Part shown: positions 1 through 5,990 of the stretch, piece after piece
Numbering within the stretch: the first letter of the stretch is position 1
Layout: each line of letters starts with the position of its first letter
DNA from: Candidatus Accumulibacter iunctus
GTDB lineage: Bacteria > Pseudomonadota > Gammaproteobacteria > Burkholderiales > Rhodocyclaceae
NCBI GenBank assembly: GCA_002345025.1
Contig: DDUX01000017.1
Location: 30,357-39,357 of the forward strand
Length of the DNA: 9,001 nt
Reading direction: 5' to 3'
Program-made: the position numbers and the translations under genes
The notes under the pieces: generated by a model
Seen by the model: only the letters and a program-made list of their open reading frames with translations
Databases searched by the model: none
Told to the model about the DNA's origin: nothing

Positions 1-1370
1 TGAATCCGCTCAAGGCCAGTCAGCCAATTGGCGCCGCCCTGGCCTTCCTCGGGCTGCGGCGGACGATTCCGATGCTGCACGGCTCGCAGGGCTGTACGGC
101 TTTCGGCAAGGTGTTCCTGGTACGCCATTTCCGCGAGCCGATCCCGCTGCAGACGACGGCCATGGATCAGGTATCGAGCATCATGAGTGCGGACGAGAAC
201 GTCATCGAGGGGTTGCGCGTGCTCTGCGAGAAGAGTCGGCCGGAGATCATCGGCCTGCCGACCACCGGGCTCTCCGAGACCCAGGGCTGCGACGTGCCGC
301 GCCTGGTGCGCGAGTTCCGCCGCCGGCATCCGCAGTTCTCGACCACCGCAGTGGTGCCGGTGAACACGCCCGACTACAGTGGCTGCCTCGAGTCCGGCTT
401 CGCCCTCGCCGTCGAGGCGATCATCGACACGCTGCTCCCCGCCGGCGCCGGCCGGCAGCCGGCCGCGTGCCGCAGCAGGCAGCTCAACGTCCTCGCGTCG
501 TCGATGCTGACGCCGGGAGACATTGAAGCGATCAAGGGATGGATCGAGGCCTTCGGTCTGCAGCCGGTGGTTCTGCCCGACCTCGACGATTCACTCGACG
601 GCCATCTGATCGATCAGGACAGCACGCCACTGACCTTGGGGGGGACGCCCAAAGCCGCGATCGCCGGGCTCGGCGGAGCTGTTGCCACCGTCGTCATTGG
701 CCGTTCGCTTCACAAGGCCGCCGATCTGTTGCAGGCACGCAGTGGCGTGCCGGATTTCCGTTTCGATCATCTGCTCGGCCTCGATGCCTGTGACGCCTTC
801 ACCGTCACCCTGGCTGAAATCTCGGGGCAGCCGGTACCGCCCGCCATCGAGCGCCAACGGGCGCAACTGCAGGACGCGATGGTCGATACCCATTTCATGA
901 CCGGCTCACTGCGCATCGGCCTCGCCGCTGACCCCGATCTGCTGGTGGCGCTGGGCCAGTTTCTCGCCGGCGTCGGCGGCGAAATTGTCACCGCGGTGGC
1001 GTCAACACGTGCCGAGGTCCTCGCCGATCTGCCGGCCGCCTGCGTGTGCATCGGCGATCTCGAGGATCTGGAATGTGCGGCACGGGCGCAGCGTGCCCAG
1101 ATCATCGTCGCCAACTCGCACGCCGCGCCCAGCGCGCAACGCCTGCAAGTGCCGCTGTTGCGGGCAGGATTCCCCCTGTACGACTGGGTCGGCGGCTATG
1201 CGCGGACCTGGGCCGGCTATCGCGGCGCGCGTCAGGCCTTGTTCGATATCGCCAATCTCTTCCTCGGGAGCCACCATGACATCCCAGTCCATCGATCGAT
1301 CTACCGGGTCGGCGACGACGGCGACGCACCGCCGCGGGCGCCGTCTGACGCTGGCCTGGTCCACCACTAG
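1..1370 (+). CDS. nifN: NifN, FeMo-cofactor scaffold subunit (5' partial)
   Basis: NifN pairs with NifE to form the NifEN scaffold on which the iron-molybdenum cofactor precursor is matured before transfer to NifDK. The reading frame is already open at the left edge (first full codon at 3), giving 455 visible residues. Only a short N-terminal piece, probably under 20 residues, is missing. The visible start NPLKASQPIGAALAFLG and the motif HGSQGCTAFGKVFLVRHFRE are diagnostic of NifN. The cysteine in HGSQGC (codon 93-95) corresponds to the NifN ligand of the [4Fe-4S] cluster at the NifE/NifN interface. Further family signatures are TTAMDQV, GLPTTGLSETQG, VNTPDYSGCLESGF and, near the C-terminus, VPLLRAGFPLYDWVGG. 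The tail contains IPVHRSIYR, which I judge typical of nif-cluster NifN proteins. A run of seven G at 638-644 leaves the frame intact. The nifX start is inside or just after its 3' end, implying translational coupling. nifE should lie immediately upstream, outside the window. Confidence 0.96.
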   Translation, partial: NPLKASQPIGAALAFLGLRRTIPMLHGSQGCTAFGKVFLVRHFREPIPLQTTAMDQVSSIMSADENVIEGLRVLCEKSRPEIIGLPTTGLSETQGCDVPRLVREFRRRHPQFSTTAVVPVNTPDYSGCLESGFALAVEAIIDTLLPAGAGRQPAACRSRQLNVLASSMLTPGDIEAIKGWIEAFGLQPVVLPDLDDSLDGHLIDQDSTPLTLGGTPKAAIAGLGGAVATVVIGRSLHKAADLLQARSGVPDFRFDHLLGLDACDAFTVTLAEISGQPVPPAIERQRAQLQDAMVDTHFMTGSLRIGLAADPDLLVALGQFLAGVGGEIVTAVASTRAEVLADLPAACVCIGDLEDLECAARAQRAQIIVANSHAAPSAQRLQVPLLRAGFPLYDWVGGYARTWAGYRGARQALFDIANLFLGSHHDIPVHRSIYRVGDDGDAPPRAPSDAGLVHH

Positions 1371-1803
1371 CGAGGCGCCGGGAATGCTCAGGGTAGCTTT
1401 TGCCAGCAGCGACCGCAGCACGGTGAATCAGCACTTCGGCGCCGCCGAGGGCTTTGCCGTCTATGCGTTGGACGGTGAGCGGGCGCGACTGATTGAAATT
1501 GTCGAGTTTCCGCCGGCCGCCGTGGAGGCGAACGAAGGCAGACTGCCGGCACGGGTTGCGGCGCTGGCGGGTTGCGCCGCCGTCTACTGCCTGGCGGCCG
1601 GCGCTTCGGCGGTGAAGCAGTTGCTGGCCGCTGGCGTGCAGCCGGTCCGGCTCGACGACGAGACGGGAATCGACCTGCTGCTGCGGCAGCTCAGCGGGGC
1701 AATCCGCGCCGGCGGCATCGGCTGGGTCGACAAGGCGAGTCGCCGGCACGACAGCGACGACACCCGCTTCGATCGCATGCTCGACGAAGGCTGGGACGAA
1801 TGA
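1276..1803 (+). CDS. nifX: NifX, FeMo-cofactor precursor carrier
   Basis: NifX is a small soluble protein that binds FeMo-co precursors (NifB-co and the NifEN-bound intermediate) and hands them along during cofactor assembly. The single NifX/NafY-type cofactor-binding domain begins at LRVAFASSDRSTVNQHFGAAEGFAVYAL and ends in the typical RFDRMLDEGWDE. CAAVYCLAAGASAVKQLLAAGVQP is the conserved core. Two starts are possible. ATG 1276 has GGGAG at 1266-1270 five nt upstream and gives 175 residues with a 36-residue extension containing RRGRRLTLA, but it overlaps nifN by 95 nt. ATG 1384 lies 13 nt after the nifN stop, has GAGG at 1372-1375, and gives 139 residues beginning exactly at the domain. 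I prefer 1276 because NifX proteins such as the A. vinelandii one carry a short basic or polar leader before the domain, and because the ribosome site is better. The stop overlaps the next start (ATGA at 1800-1803). Confidence 0.9.
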   Translation: MTSQSIDRSTGSATTATHRRGRRLTLAWSTTSEAPGMLRVAFASSDRSTVNQHFGAAEGFAVYALDGERARLIEIVEFPPAAVEANEGRLPARVAALAGCAAVYCLAAGASAVKQLLAAGVQPVRLDDETGIDLLLRQLSGAIRAGGIGWVDKASRRHDSDDTRFDRMLDEGWDE

Positions 1804-2237
1804 TGGCGGGCCCTCTGCAAGCCCGCGGCCGGGTAGTCGAGGTGCACGGCGACGTGGCCGACGTACGCGTTGCCGTCGCCCCGAGCTGTCATGGCTGCAG
1901 GGCACGCGCCGTCTGCGCTGACCGTGGCGGGCAAGTCATCCGCATCGTCGCACCGGCGAACACGGCAGTCGGCGACCCGGTGTTGCTCGAACTCGATCAA
2001 GCGAATTTCGCGCTCGGTGCGGCGATCGGCTATCTGCTCCCGGCCCTGACGCTGCTGCTCGGCGCGGCCGTGTCGTCCCTCGCTGGCGACGCCGCCGCCG
2101 CGCTTGGTGCCGCCATCGGCCTGACCATCGGCCTGTTGCTGGCCCGACTGATACACCGCCGGCTGCTCGCCGACCGCCTGCAGCCAACCGCTTCCCTTAC
2201 CTGTCCAAGCCAGTCTGTTTCCGGAGAAAAGCCATGA
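1800..2237 (+). CDS. RseC/MucC-family membrane protein in the nif operon
   Basis: A 145-residue inner-membrane protein of the RseC family (positive regulator of sigma-E / SoxR-reducing-system accessory protein). An N-terminal soluble domain carries a Cys-x2-Cys-x5-Cys motif (C30, C33, C39; SCHGCRARAVCA), the same spacing as E. coli RseC. It is followed by IRIVAPANTAVGDPVLLELD and two hydrophobic helices at about 71-92 and 98-117, with a basic stretch (RLIHRR) after the second. In other bacteria RseC is encoded with the Rsx/Rnf electron-transport complex, and Rnf complexes can feed low-potential electrons to nitrogenase. A redox role here is therefore a reasonable inference but is not shown. 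The gene is coupled at both ends: its start overlaps the nifX stop, and its stop overlaps the next ATG (2234-2237). ATG 1803, the second of two tandem ATGs, is an equally good start. The family call is fairly sure; the function in this operon is unknown. Confidence 0.85.
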   Translation: MMAGPLQARGRVVEVHGDVADVRVAVAPSCHGCRARAVCADRGGQVIRIVAPANTAVGDPVLLELDQANFALGAAIGYLLPALTLLLGAAVSSLAGDAAAALGAAIGLTIGLLLARLIHRRLLADRLQPTASLTCPSQSVSGEKP

Positions 2238-2719
2238 CCGCCGGTCTTGCCCTTGCATCCGCCATCGAGCCCGCAGATGCGCCAATCTATAGCACTGAAT
2301 TCATCAGGGAAATGCTGCGCCAGACACGGGCGCTCGACAGCTACGGCCAGTGGGACGGCAAGCCGGTGCCGTCGGTCCTCGCCGGCTACGTCCTGAGCAA
2401 GGCGCAGAAGCGCGCACTGCCGACCGTCGGCGACCCGGACGAGCTGACGCTGGCGCGCGTCAGGGCCTTCCACAACGCGATCGCTGTGTTGATCGAAAAG
2501 GAATGTGGACAGATGGCCGTGCCCTTCGTGCAGATCACCCACGAAGGCTTTGGGCGCGCGCTGATCACCGTCGGCAAGCTGGTGGCCATGGATCGGACGC
2601 TGCGCGACGTGCATCGCTTCGGCTTCGAGTCGCTGGCGAAGATGAAGAGTGAAGGCGACAAGCATCTCGCCGTGGCGCTCGGCATCATCGGCAGGTTTCC
2701 TGAAGCGGCAGGCATGTGA
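2234..2719 (+). CDS. NifX-associated nitrogen fixation protein, DUF269
   Basis: A 161-residue protein of the DUF269 family, found almost only in nif clusters immediately downstream of nifX (orf5 in the A. vinelandii nifENX region). Family features visible are the N-terminal STEFIREMLRQTRALDSYGQWDG, the middle block RVRAFHNAIAVLIEKECGQM, and HEGFGRALITVGKLVAMDRTLRDVHRFGF followed by KMKSEGDKHLAVALGIIGRFPEAA. I see no membrane segment or signal peptide, and the length is normal for the family. The molecular function is not established; position and phylogenetic association suggest an auxiliary role in cofactor assembly or maturation. The start overlaps the stop of the RseC-like gene by 4 nt, with GGAG at 2223-2226 seven nt upstream. 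The next gene begins 10 nt after its stop. Confidence 0.93.
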   Translation: MTAGLALASAIEPADAPIYSTEFIREMLRQTRALDSYGQWDGKPVPSVLAGYVLSKAQKRALPTVGDPDELTLARVRAFHNAIAVLIEKECGQMAVPFVQITHEGFGRALITVGKLVAMDRTLRDVHRFGFESLAKMKSEGDKHLAVALGIIGRFPEAAGM

Positions 2720-2728
2720 GGGCGAGAC

Positions 2729-2938
2729 ATGAGCGACGACGAACTCAGGGAACTCGACCGGGAAGTGAAAAGACTGAAGCGACTCGCCGGCGAGCAGGCT
2801 GCACGACTCCACGATCTGGTCGAAGACCGGCTGCCGGCCGCTTGGCAGGAGCTTCCGGACGTTTCACAGGCAACGCTCCTGGCGTGCCAGGCTTGGGCGG
2901 AAGCCAATGCCCGCCTGCAGGCGGCAGTGAAAGGATAG
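2729..2938 (+). CDS. Small helical nif-associated protein, DUF683 (Rop-like)
   Basis: A 69-residue protein of the DUF683 family (CCE_0567-like), which habitually follows the DUF269 gene in nif clusters (A. vinelandii orf6). The sequence is almost entirely helix-favouring and heptad-like: a charged first helix (DDELRELDREVKRLKRLAGEQAARLHDLVEDRL), a short proline-containing turn (PAAWQELPDV), then a second helix (QATLLACQAWAEANARLQAA). This fits the antiparallel helical hairpin known for the family, which oligomerises and has been reported to bind metal. Its job in nitrogen fixation is unknown. GAGGG at 2718-2722, six nt before the ATG, overlaps the end of the preceding gene. The following ferredoxin starts four nt after its stop, and its ribosome site sits within the last codons of this gene. 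Confidence 0.9.
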   Translation: MSDDELRELDREVKRLKRLAGEQAARLHDLVEDRLPAAWQELPDVSQATLLACQAWAEANARLQAAVKG

Positions 2939-2942
2939 GCGC

Positions 2943-3239
2943 ATGGGCATCATCACCGGACGCACCCGTGGCGGGGACGAGTGGATCCCGCAGTTCGTCA
3001 GTTCTCTCGATGCGAAGAAGTGCATTGGCTGCGGCCGCTGCTACAAGGTCTGTCCACGCAATGTTCTCGATCTGGTCGAGCGCAGCGAGCAGTTGCTGGC
3101 CGAGGCGGACGAGGACGTCGATGAAGATGACGAAATGATGGTGATGACCATCGTCAACGCAGGCGACTGCATCGGCTGCGGTGCCTGCGGCCGCGTCTGC
3201 CCGAAGGATTGCTACACCTACGAGGTTGCAGGCGGGTGA
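2943..3239 (+). CDS. fdxB: Nif-specific ferredoxin III, 2[4Fe-4S] (FdxB type)
   Basis: A 98-residue cytoplasmic ferredoxin with two complete [4Fe-4S] motifs: C27-x2-C30-x2-C33-x3-C37-P (CIGCGRCYKVCP) and C76-x2-C79-x2-C82-x3-C86-P (CIGCGACGRVCP). The 38 residues between them contain a strongly acidic stretch, residues 54-64 (EADEDVDEDDE), longer than in ordinary bacterial 2[4Fe-4S] ferredoxins. This layout, with the opening TGRTRGGDEWIPQFV, is that of the nif-specific ferredoxin III family. It probably donates low-potential electrons to a step of nitrogenase or cofactor assembly; the exact partner is not known from sequence. AAGGA at 2931-2935 lies seven nt before the ATG. It is the last gene of the nifN-X unit: 196 nt with promoter elements separate it from the next gene. 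Confidence 0.94.
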   Translation: MGIITGRTRGGDEWIPQFVSSLDAKKCIGCGRCYKVCPRNVLDLVERSEQLLAEADEDVDEDDEMMVMTIVNAGDCIGCGACGRVCPKDCYTYEVAGG

Positions 3240-3274
3240 GCTCGGGGCAGTTGCCGGTGTGGTCGCCTGCTGTC

Positions 3275-3307
3275 GTGTCGCAATCCGGCGTGTCGGCTTT
3301 GCGACAC
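3275..3307. repeat. Perfect 9-bp inverted repeat after fdxB
   Basis: GTGTCGCAA (3275-3283) and TTGCGACAC (3299-3307) are exact reverse complements separated by 15 nt, 35 nt past the ferredoxin stop. RNA could fold into a hairpin that ends the upstream operon, but no T-run follows (the next bases are CCTCCGGGCC), so it is not a classical intrinsic terminator. The right arm overlaps the NifA-type site, so the repeat may instead reflect protein binding. Confidence 0.5.
3291..3306 (+). promoter_or_regulatory. NifA upstream activator sequence (TGT-N10-ACA)
   Basis: TGTCGGCTTTGCGACA is an exact match to the NifA consensus TGT-N10-ACA. Its centre is about 100 nt upstream of the transcription start predicted from the downstream sigma-54 element, within the usual range for NifA enhancer sites. 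Additional TGT half-sites lie just upstream at 3271 and 3276. The pairing with a sigma-54 promoter and the nif genes downstream is the main support. Confidence 0.75.
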
Positions 3308-3324
3308 CCTCCGGGCCTCGGTTG

Positions 3325-3346
3325 AGATCAAATGAGTCGTTGAAAT
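3325..3346 (+). promoter_or_regulatory. Possible IHF-binding region between NifA site and promoter
   Basis: An AT-rich patch in otherwise GC-rich DNA contains ATCAA (3327-3331) followed by TTGAAATTC. It only partly matches the IHF consensus WATCAA-N4-TTR: the core is present, but the flanking W and TTR are not in register. It lies roughly midway between the NifA site and the -24 element, where IHF bends DNA in many nif promoters. This is a weak candidate resting mainly on position. Confidence 0.25.
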
Positions 3347-3374
3347 TCATGGTGTTGCGCGATCTCTACCGAGC

Positions 3375-3390
3375 TGGTACGAAGCTTGCG
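3375..3390 (+). promoter_or_regulatory. Sigma-54 (RpoN) -24/-12 promoter of the iscA-nifU-nifS operon
   Basis: TGGTACGAAGCTTGCG matches the RpoN consensus TGGCAC-N5-TTGC with one mismatch (T for C at the fourth base) and exact GG-N10-GC spacing. The predicted start is near 3401, leaving a leader of about 35 nt before the ATG at 3436. With the NifA site 69 nt upstream, this indicates expression only under nitrogen-fixing conditions, driven by NifA and RpoN. Confidence 0.8.
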
Positions 3391-3435
3391 GTAATGAGCC
3401 CAGGGAACCCCACCCCTTCTCAAGGAGAGCACCTC

Positions 3436-3762
3436 ATGATCCACCTGACCCCTGCCGCACTGAAGGCAATCGGCCGCTTCATCAAGGCCACCGAGGCTCC
3501 CGTTGCCGGCCTGCGCATCTTTGTCTCCGGCGGTGGTTGCGCCGGCCTGCAATACGGGCTTCGTCTCGAGCAGGACAAGGCCGATGACGACCTGGCACTC
3601 GAGGTTGGTGCCGCTGCCCCGCTGCTGGTTGATCCGGTCAGCCACTCGATGCTCGACGGTCTGACCGTCGATTTTGTGGACAGCCTCACCCGCACCGGCT
3701 TCAAGTTCAACAATCCGAATGTCGTCGGCGCCTGCGCCTGCGGCCAGTCGTTCGCCGCCTGA
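3436..3762 (+). CDS. iscA: Nif-type IscA/HesB Fe-S assembly protein
   Basis: A 108-residue A-type Fe-S carrier (HesB/IscA family) encoded directly before nifU, the position of IscA-nif in A. vinelandii. It probably receives or delivers iron or Fe-S clusters during nitrogenase protein maturation; the family is often not essential. The three conserved ligands are present: C35 in SGGGCAGLQYGL, and C100 and C102 in GACACGQSF at the C-terminus. The fold signatures GLRIFVSGGGC and GFKFNNPNVVGACACG are intact, and the length is standard. The start is set by AAGGAG (3422-3427) eight nt upstream. An in-frame ATG at 3349 is rejected because it lies upstream of the sigma-54 promoter. NifU starts 10 nt after its stop. 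Confidence 0.94.
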   Translation: MIHLTPAALKAIGRFIKATEAPVAGLRIFVSGGGCAGLQYGLRLEQDKADDDLALEVGAAAPLLVDPVSHSMLDGLTVDFVDSLTRTGFKFNNPNVVGACACGQSFAA

Positions 3763-3772
3763 GGAGACCGCC

Positions 3773-4657
3773 ATGTGGGACTACTCCGAGAAGGTGCGAG
3801 AGCATTTCTTCAACCCGCGAAACTCCGGGCCCCTCGACAACGCCAACGGCATCGGTGACTTCGGTTCGATCAAGTGCGGCGACGCGCTGCGCCTGATGCT
3901 CAGGGTCAATCCGGAGACCGAGGTCATCGACGATGCGCGCTTCCAGACTTTCGGCTGCGGCTCGGCGATCGCCTCCTCGTCGGCGCTCACCGAGATCATC
4001 AAGGGCAAGACGCTGAATGAAGCACTGCAGGTCAGCAATCAGGACATCGCCGACTATCTCGATGGCCTGCCGCCGGAAAAAATGCACTGCTCGGTTATGG
4101 GGCGTGAGGCGCTGCAAGCTGCGGTTGCCAACTATCGCGGGGAGAGCTGGAAGGATGATCACGAGGAGGGCGAACTGGTCTGCAAGTGCTTCGCCATCGA
4201 TAGCGTGATGATCGAGGACACGGTGCGTGCCAATCGCTTGCGAACGATCGAGGAGGTGGCCAACTACACCAAGGCCGGGGGTGGCTGCTCGGCGTGTCAC
4301 GAGCAGATCGAGGACATCCTGATTGCCGTCAATGGTCGGCTCTACACCAGGGAGGCGAAGCCAACCGAGGCGCCTGCGGCAACCAGCGGAGCGCTCGGCA
4401 AACCGAAACTGACCAACTACCAGCGAATCCGCAGGATCGAGGAGACCCTGGAGGCGATCCGCCCGTTGCTGCAACGTGACCACGGCGATGTCGCCCTGAT
4501 CGAGATCGATGGCAGGAACATCTACGTCGAGCTCAGCGGTGCCTGCCAGGGATGCGCGATGCAAGCCGCCACCCTTGGCGGCGTACAACAGAAACTCAGC
4601 GACGCGCTGGGCGAACTGGTGCAGGTATTGCCGGTCGCTGCGCTCCTCCGGGCGTAG
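3773..4657 (+). CDS. nifU: NifU, Fe-S cluster assembly scaffold
   Basis: A 294-residue modular scaffold that assembles Fe-S clusters for nitrogenase using sulfur from NifS. Three domains are visible. The N-terminal IscU-like domain (about 1-125) has C35, D37, C62 and C106 (IKCGD, FGCGSAI, MHCSV). The central BFD-like [2Fe-2S] domain (about 133-185) has C137, C139, C172 and C175 (VCKCF, GGGCSAC). A linker rich in Ala, Pro and Thr (about 200-220) leads to the C-terminal Nfu domain with C258 and C261 (GACQGCAM). The first seven cysteines have the same numbering as A. vinelandii NifU; the linker is somewhat shorter. GAGGAG at 3761-3766 overlaps the stop of the IscA gene and lies six nt before the ATG. 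All catalytic and binding residues are intact, so the protein should be functional. Confidence 0.97.
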   Translation: MWDYSEKVREHFFNPRNSGPLDNANGIGDFGSIKCGDALRLMLRVNPETEVIDDARFQTFGCGSAIASSSALTEIIKGKTLNEALQVSNQDIADYLDGLPPEKMHCSVMGREALQAAVANYRGESWKDDHEEGELVCKCFAIDSVMIEDTVRANRLRTIEEVANYTKAGGGCSACHEQIEDILIAVNGRLYTREAKPTEAPAATSGALGKPKLTNYQRIRRIEETLEAIRPLLQRDHGDVALIEIDGRNIYVELSGACQGCAMQAATLGGVQQKLSDALGELVQVLPVAALLRA

Positions 4658-4681
4658 CACCATCATTCCACGGGAGAAGCC

Positions 4682-5890
4682 ATGCAAGCGATCTACATGG
4701 ACAACAACGCCACGACTGCCTGCGATCCAGCCGTCGTGGCAGCGATGCTGCCCTACTTTACCGAGCAGTTCGGCAATGCTTCTTCAATCCACAGCTTTGG
4801 ATCCCGCGTCGGCAAGGCGATCAAGGAGGCGCGCGGGCAGGTCCAGTCGCTGCTCGGCGCGGCGCACGACAGCGAAATCGTGTTCAATTCCTGTGGGACC
4901 GAGTCCGACGCGACCGCCATCCTCTCCGCGTTGAAAGCCAATCCGGAACGACGGACGGTGATCACCACGGCGGTCGAGCACCCGGCGATCCTCAGCCTGT
5001 GCCAGTGGCTCGAGAAGGAGGACTGCATCGTTCATCGCTTGCGCGTCGACCGCCAGGGGCGGCTCGATCTCGAAGAGTATGCTTCCCTGCTCAACGACCG
5101 CGTGGCAATCGTTTCGGCGATGTGGGCGAACAATGAAACGGGTACGCTCTTTCCTGTCGAGGAGATGGCGGAGATGGCGCACGCGAAAGGCATCCTTTTT
5201 CACACCGACGCCGTGCAGGCCGTCGGCAAGGTTGCCATTGACCTGAAGAAGACGAAGATCGACATGCTCTCGCTCTCCGGGCACAAGCTGCACGCACCGA
5301 AGGGTATCGGGGTGTTGTATGTGCGCCGCAACACCCGTTTCCGTCCACTCTTGCGCGGCGGTCACCAGGAGCGCGGGCGACGCGCTGGTACCGAGAACTC
5401 GGCTTCGATCGTCGGCCTCGGGGTTGCTTGTGAACTGGCTCAGCAGTACATGACGGAGGAGAACACGACCGTCAAGCGCCTGCGCGACCGCCTCGAACGG
5501 GGGATTCTCGGTAGCGTCAGGAACGCCTTCGTCAATGGCGACAAGCTCTACCGTTTGCCGAACACGGCGAGCATCGCCTTTGAGTATGTCGAAGGCGAAG
5601 GCATTCTGCTGCTCCTGAATCAGCAGGGCATTGCGGCCTCCTCGGGCTCGGCCTGCACCTCGGGATCTCTCGAACCGTCGCATGTCCTGCGGGCGATGGC
5701 AATCCCCTATACAGCGGCCCACGGGACGATACGCTTTTCGCTCTCACGCTACAACACCGCACAGGAAGTGGAGCAAGTCATCGCCGCCGTCCCGCCAGTG
5801 ATCGCGAAGTTGCGGAAACTCTCTCCGTACTGGAGCGGTGACGCACCGCTGGCCCGTCCCGAGGAGGCCTTCCAACCACAATACGCCTGA
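4682..5890 (+). CDS. nifS: NifS, cysteine desulfurase
   Basis: A 402-residue PLP-dependent class V aminotransferase-fold enzyme that converts L-cysteine to alanine and passes the sulfur to NifU as a persulfide. Key residues are visible: H100 (AVEHPA), D176 and Q179 (HTDAVQ), the PLP lysine K202 in SLSGHKLHAPKGIG, and the catalytic C325 in SSGSACTSGSLEPSHV, at the same number as in A. vinelandii NifS. The group-I loop around C325 and the RRAGTEN motif are intact. The opening IYMDNNATT is typical. GGGAG at 4672-4676 lies five nt before the ATG, and the gap from nifU is 24 nt. It is the last gene of the iscA-nifU-nifS unit. nifV, which follows in A. vinelandii, is not present here. Confidence 0.97.
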   Translation: MQAIYMDNNATTACDPAVVAAMLPYFTEQFGNASSIHSFGSRVGKAIKEARGQVQSLLGAAHDSEIVFNSCGTESDATAILSALKANPERRTVITTAVEHPAILSLCQWLEKEDCIVHRLRVDRQGRLDLEEYASLLNDRVAIVSAMWANNETGTLFPVEEMAEMAHAKGILFHTDAVQAVGKVAIDLKKTKIDMLSLSGHKLHAPKGIGVLYVRRNTRFRPLLRGGHQERGRRAGTENSASIVGLGVACELAQQYMTEENTTVKRLRDRLERGILGSVRNAFVNGDKLYRLPNTASIAFEYVEGEGILLLLNQQGIAASSGSACTSGSLEPSHVLRAMAIPYTAAHGTIRFSLSRYNTAQEVEQVIAAVPPVIAKLRKLSPYWSGDAPLARPEEAFQPQYA

Positions 5891-5966
5891 AGCCGCCGAA
5901 CGATGGCAAGCCAACCGACGCCTGCCAGGTCCACTCGGCGGCGGCGGACCTCGCGCCGGGGCCAGT

Positions 5967-5986
5967 GATGCCGCGCAGACGGCATC
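5967..5986. terminator. Candidate hairpin between converging nifS and methyltransferase genes
   Basis: GATGCCG (5967-5973) and CGGCATC (5980-5986) form a perfect 7-bp stem with a 6-nt loop in the 100-nt convergent gap. Its symmetry and position suit a bidirectional terminator, but neither side has a T-run. It lies just after the stop of the - strand methyltransferase gene (5991) and 77 nt past nifS. A second, weaker 6-bp pair (AGGTCC 5927-5932, GGACCT 5946-5951) lies in the same gap. No gene is visible in 5891-5990. Confidence 0.35.
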
Positions 5987-5990
5987 GCCG

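Noticed and set aside
638..644. Run of seven G in nifN as a possible frameshift or phase-variation tract
   Set aside because: The frame is intact and encodes a normal NifN segment (LTLGGTP) on both sides. A single short run in high-GC DNA is not evidence of slippage.
3349..3435. In-frame upstream ATG at 3349 that would extend the IscA-like protein by 29 residues
   Set aside because: It lies upstream of the sigma-54 element, lacks a good ribosome site, and the extension is absent from the IscA/HesB family. ATG 3436 has AAGGAG at proper spacing.
1102..5722. Long - strand open frames opposite nifN, nifX, the RseC-like gene, DUF269, nifU and nifS (for example 1102-1905, 2030-2812, 3707-4687, 4784-5722)
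   Set aside because: They lie antisense to clearly recognisable nif genes, have Arg/Pro/Ala-rich translations without family motifs, and are expected in high-GC DNA.
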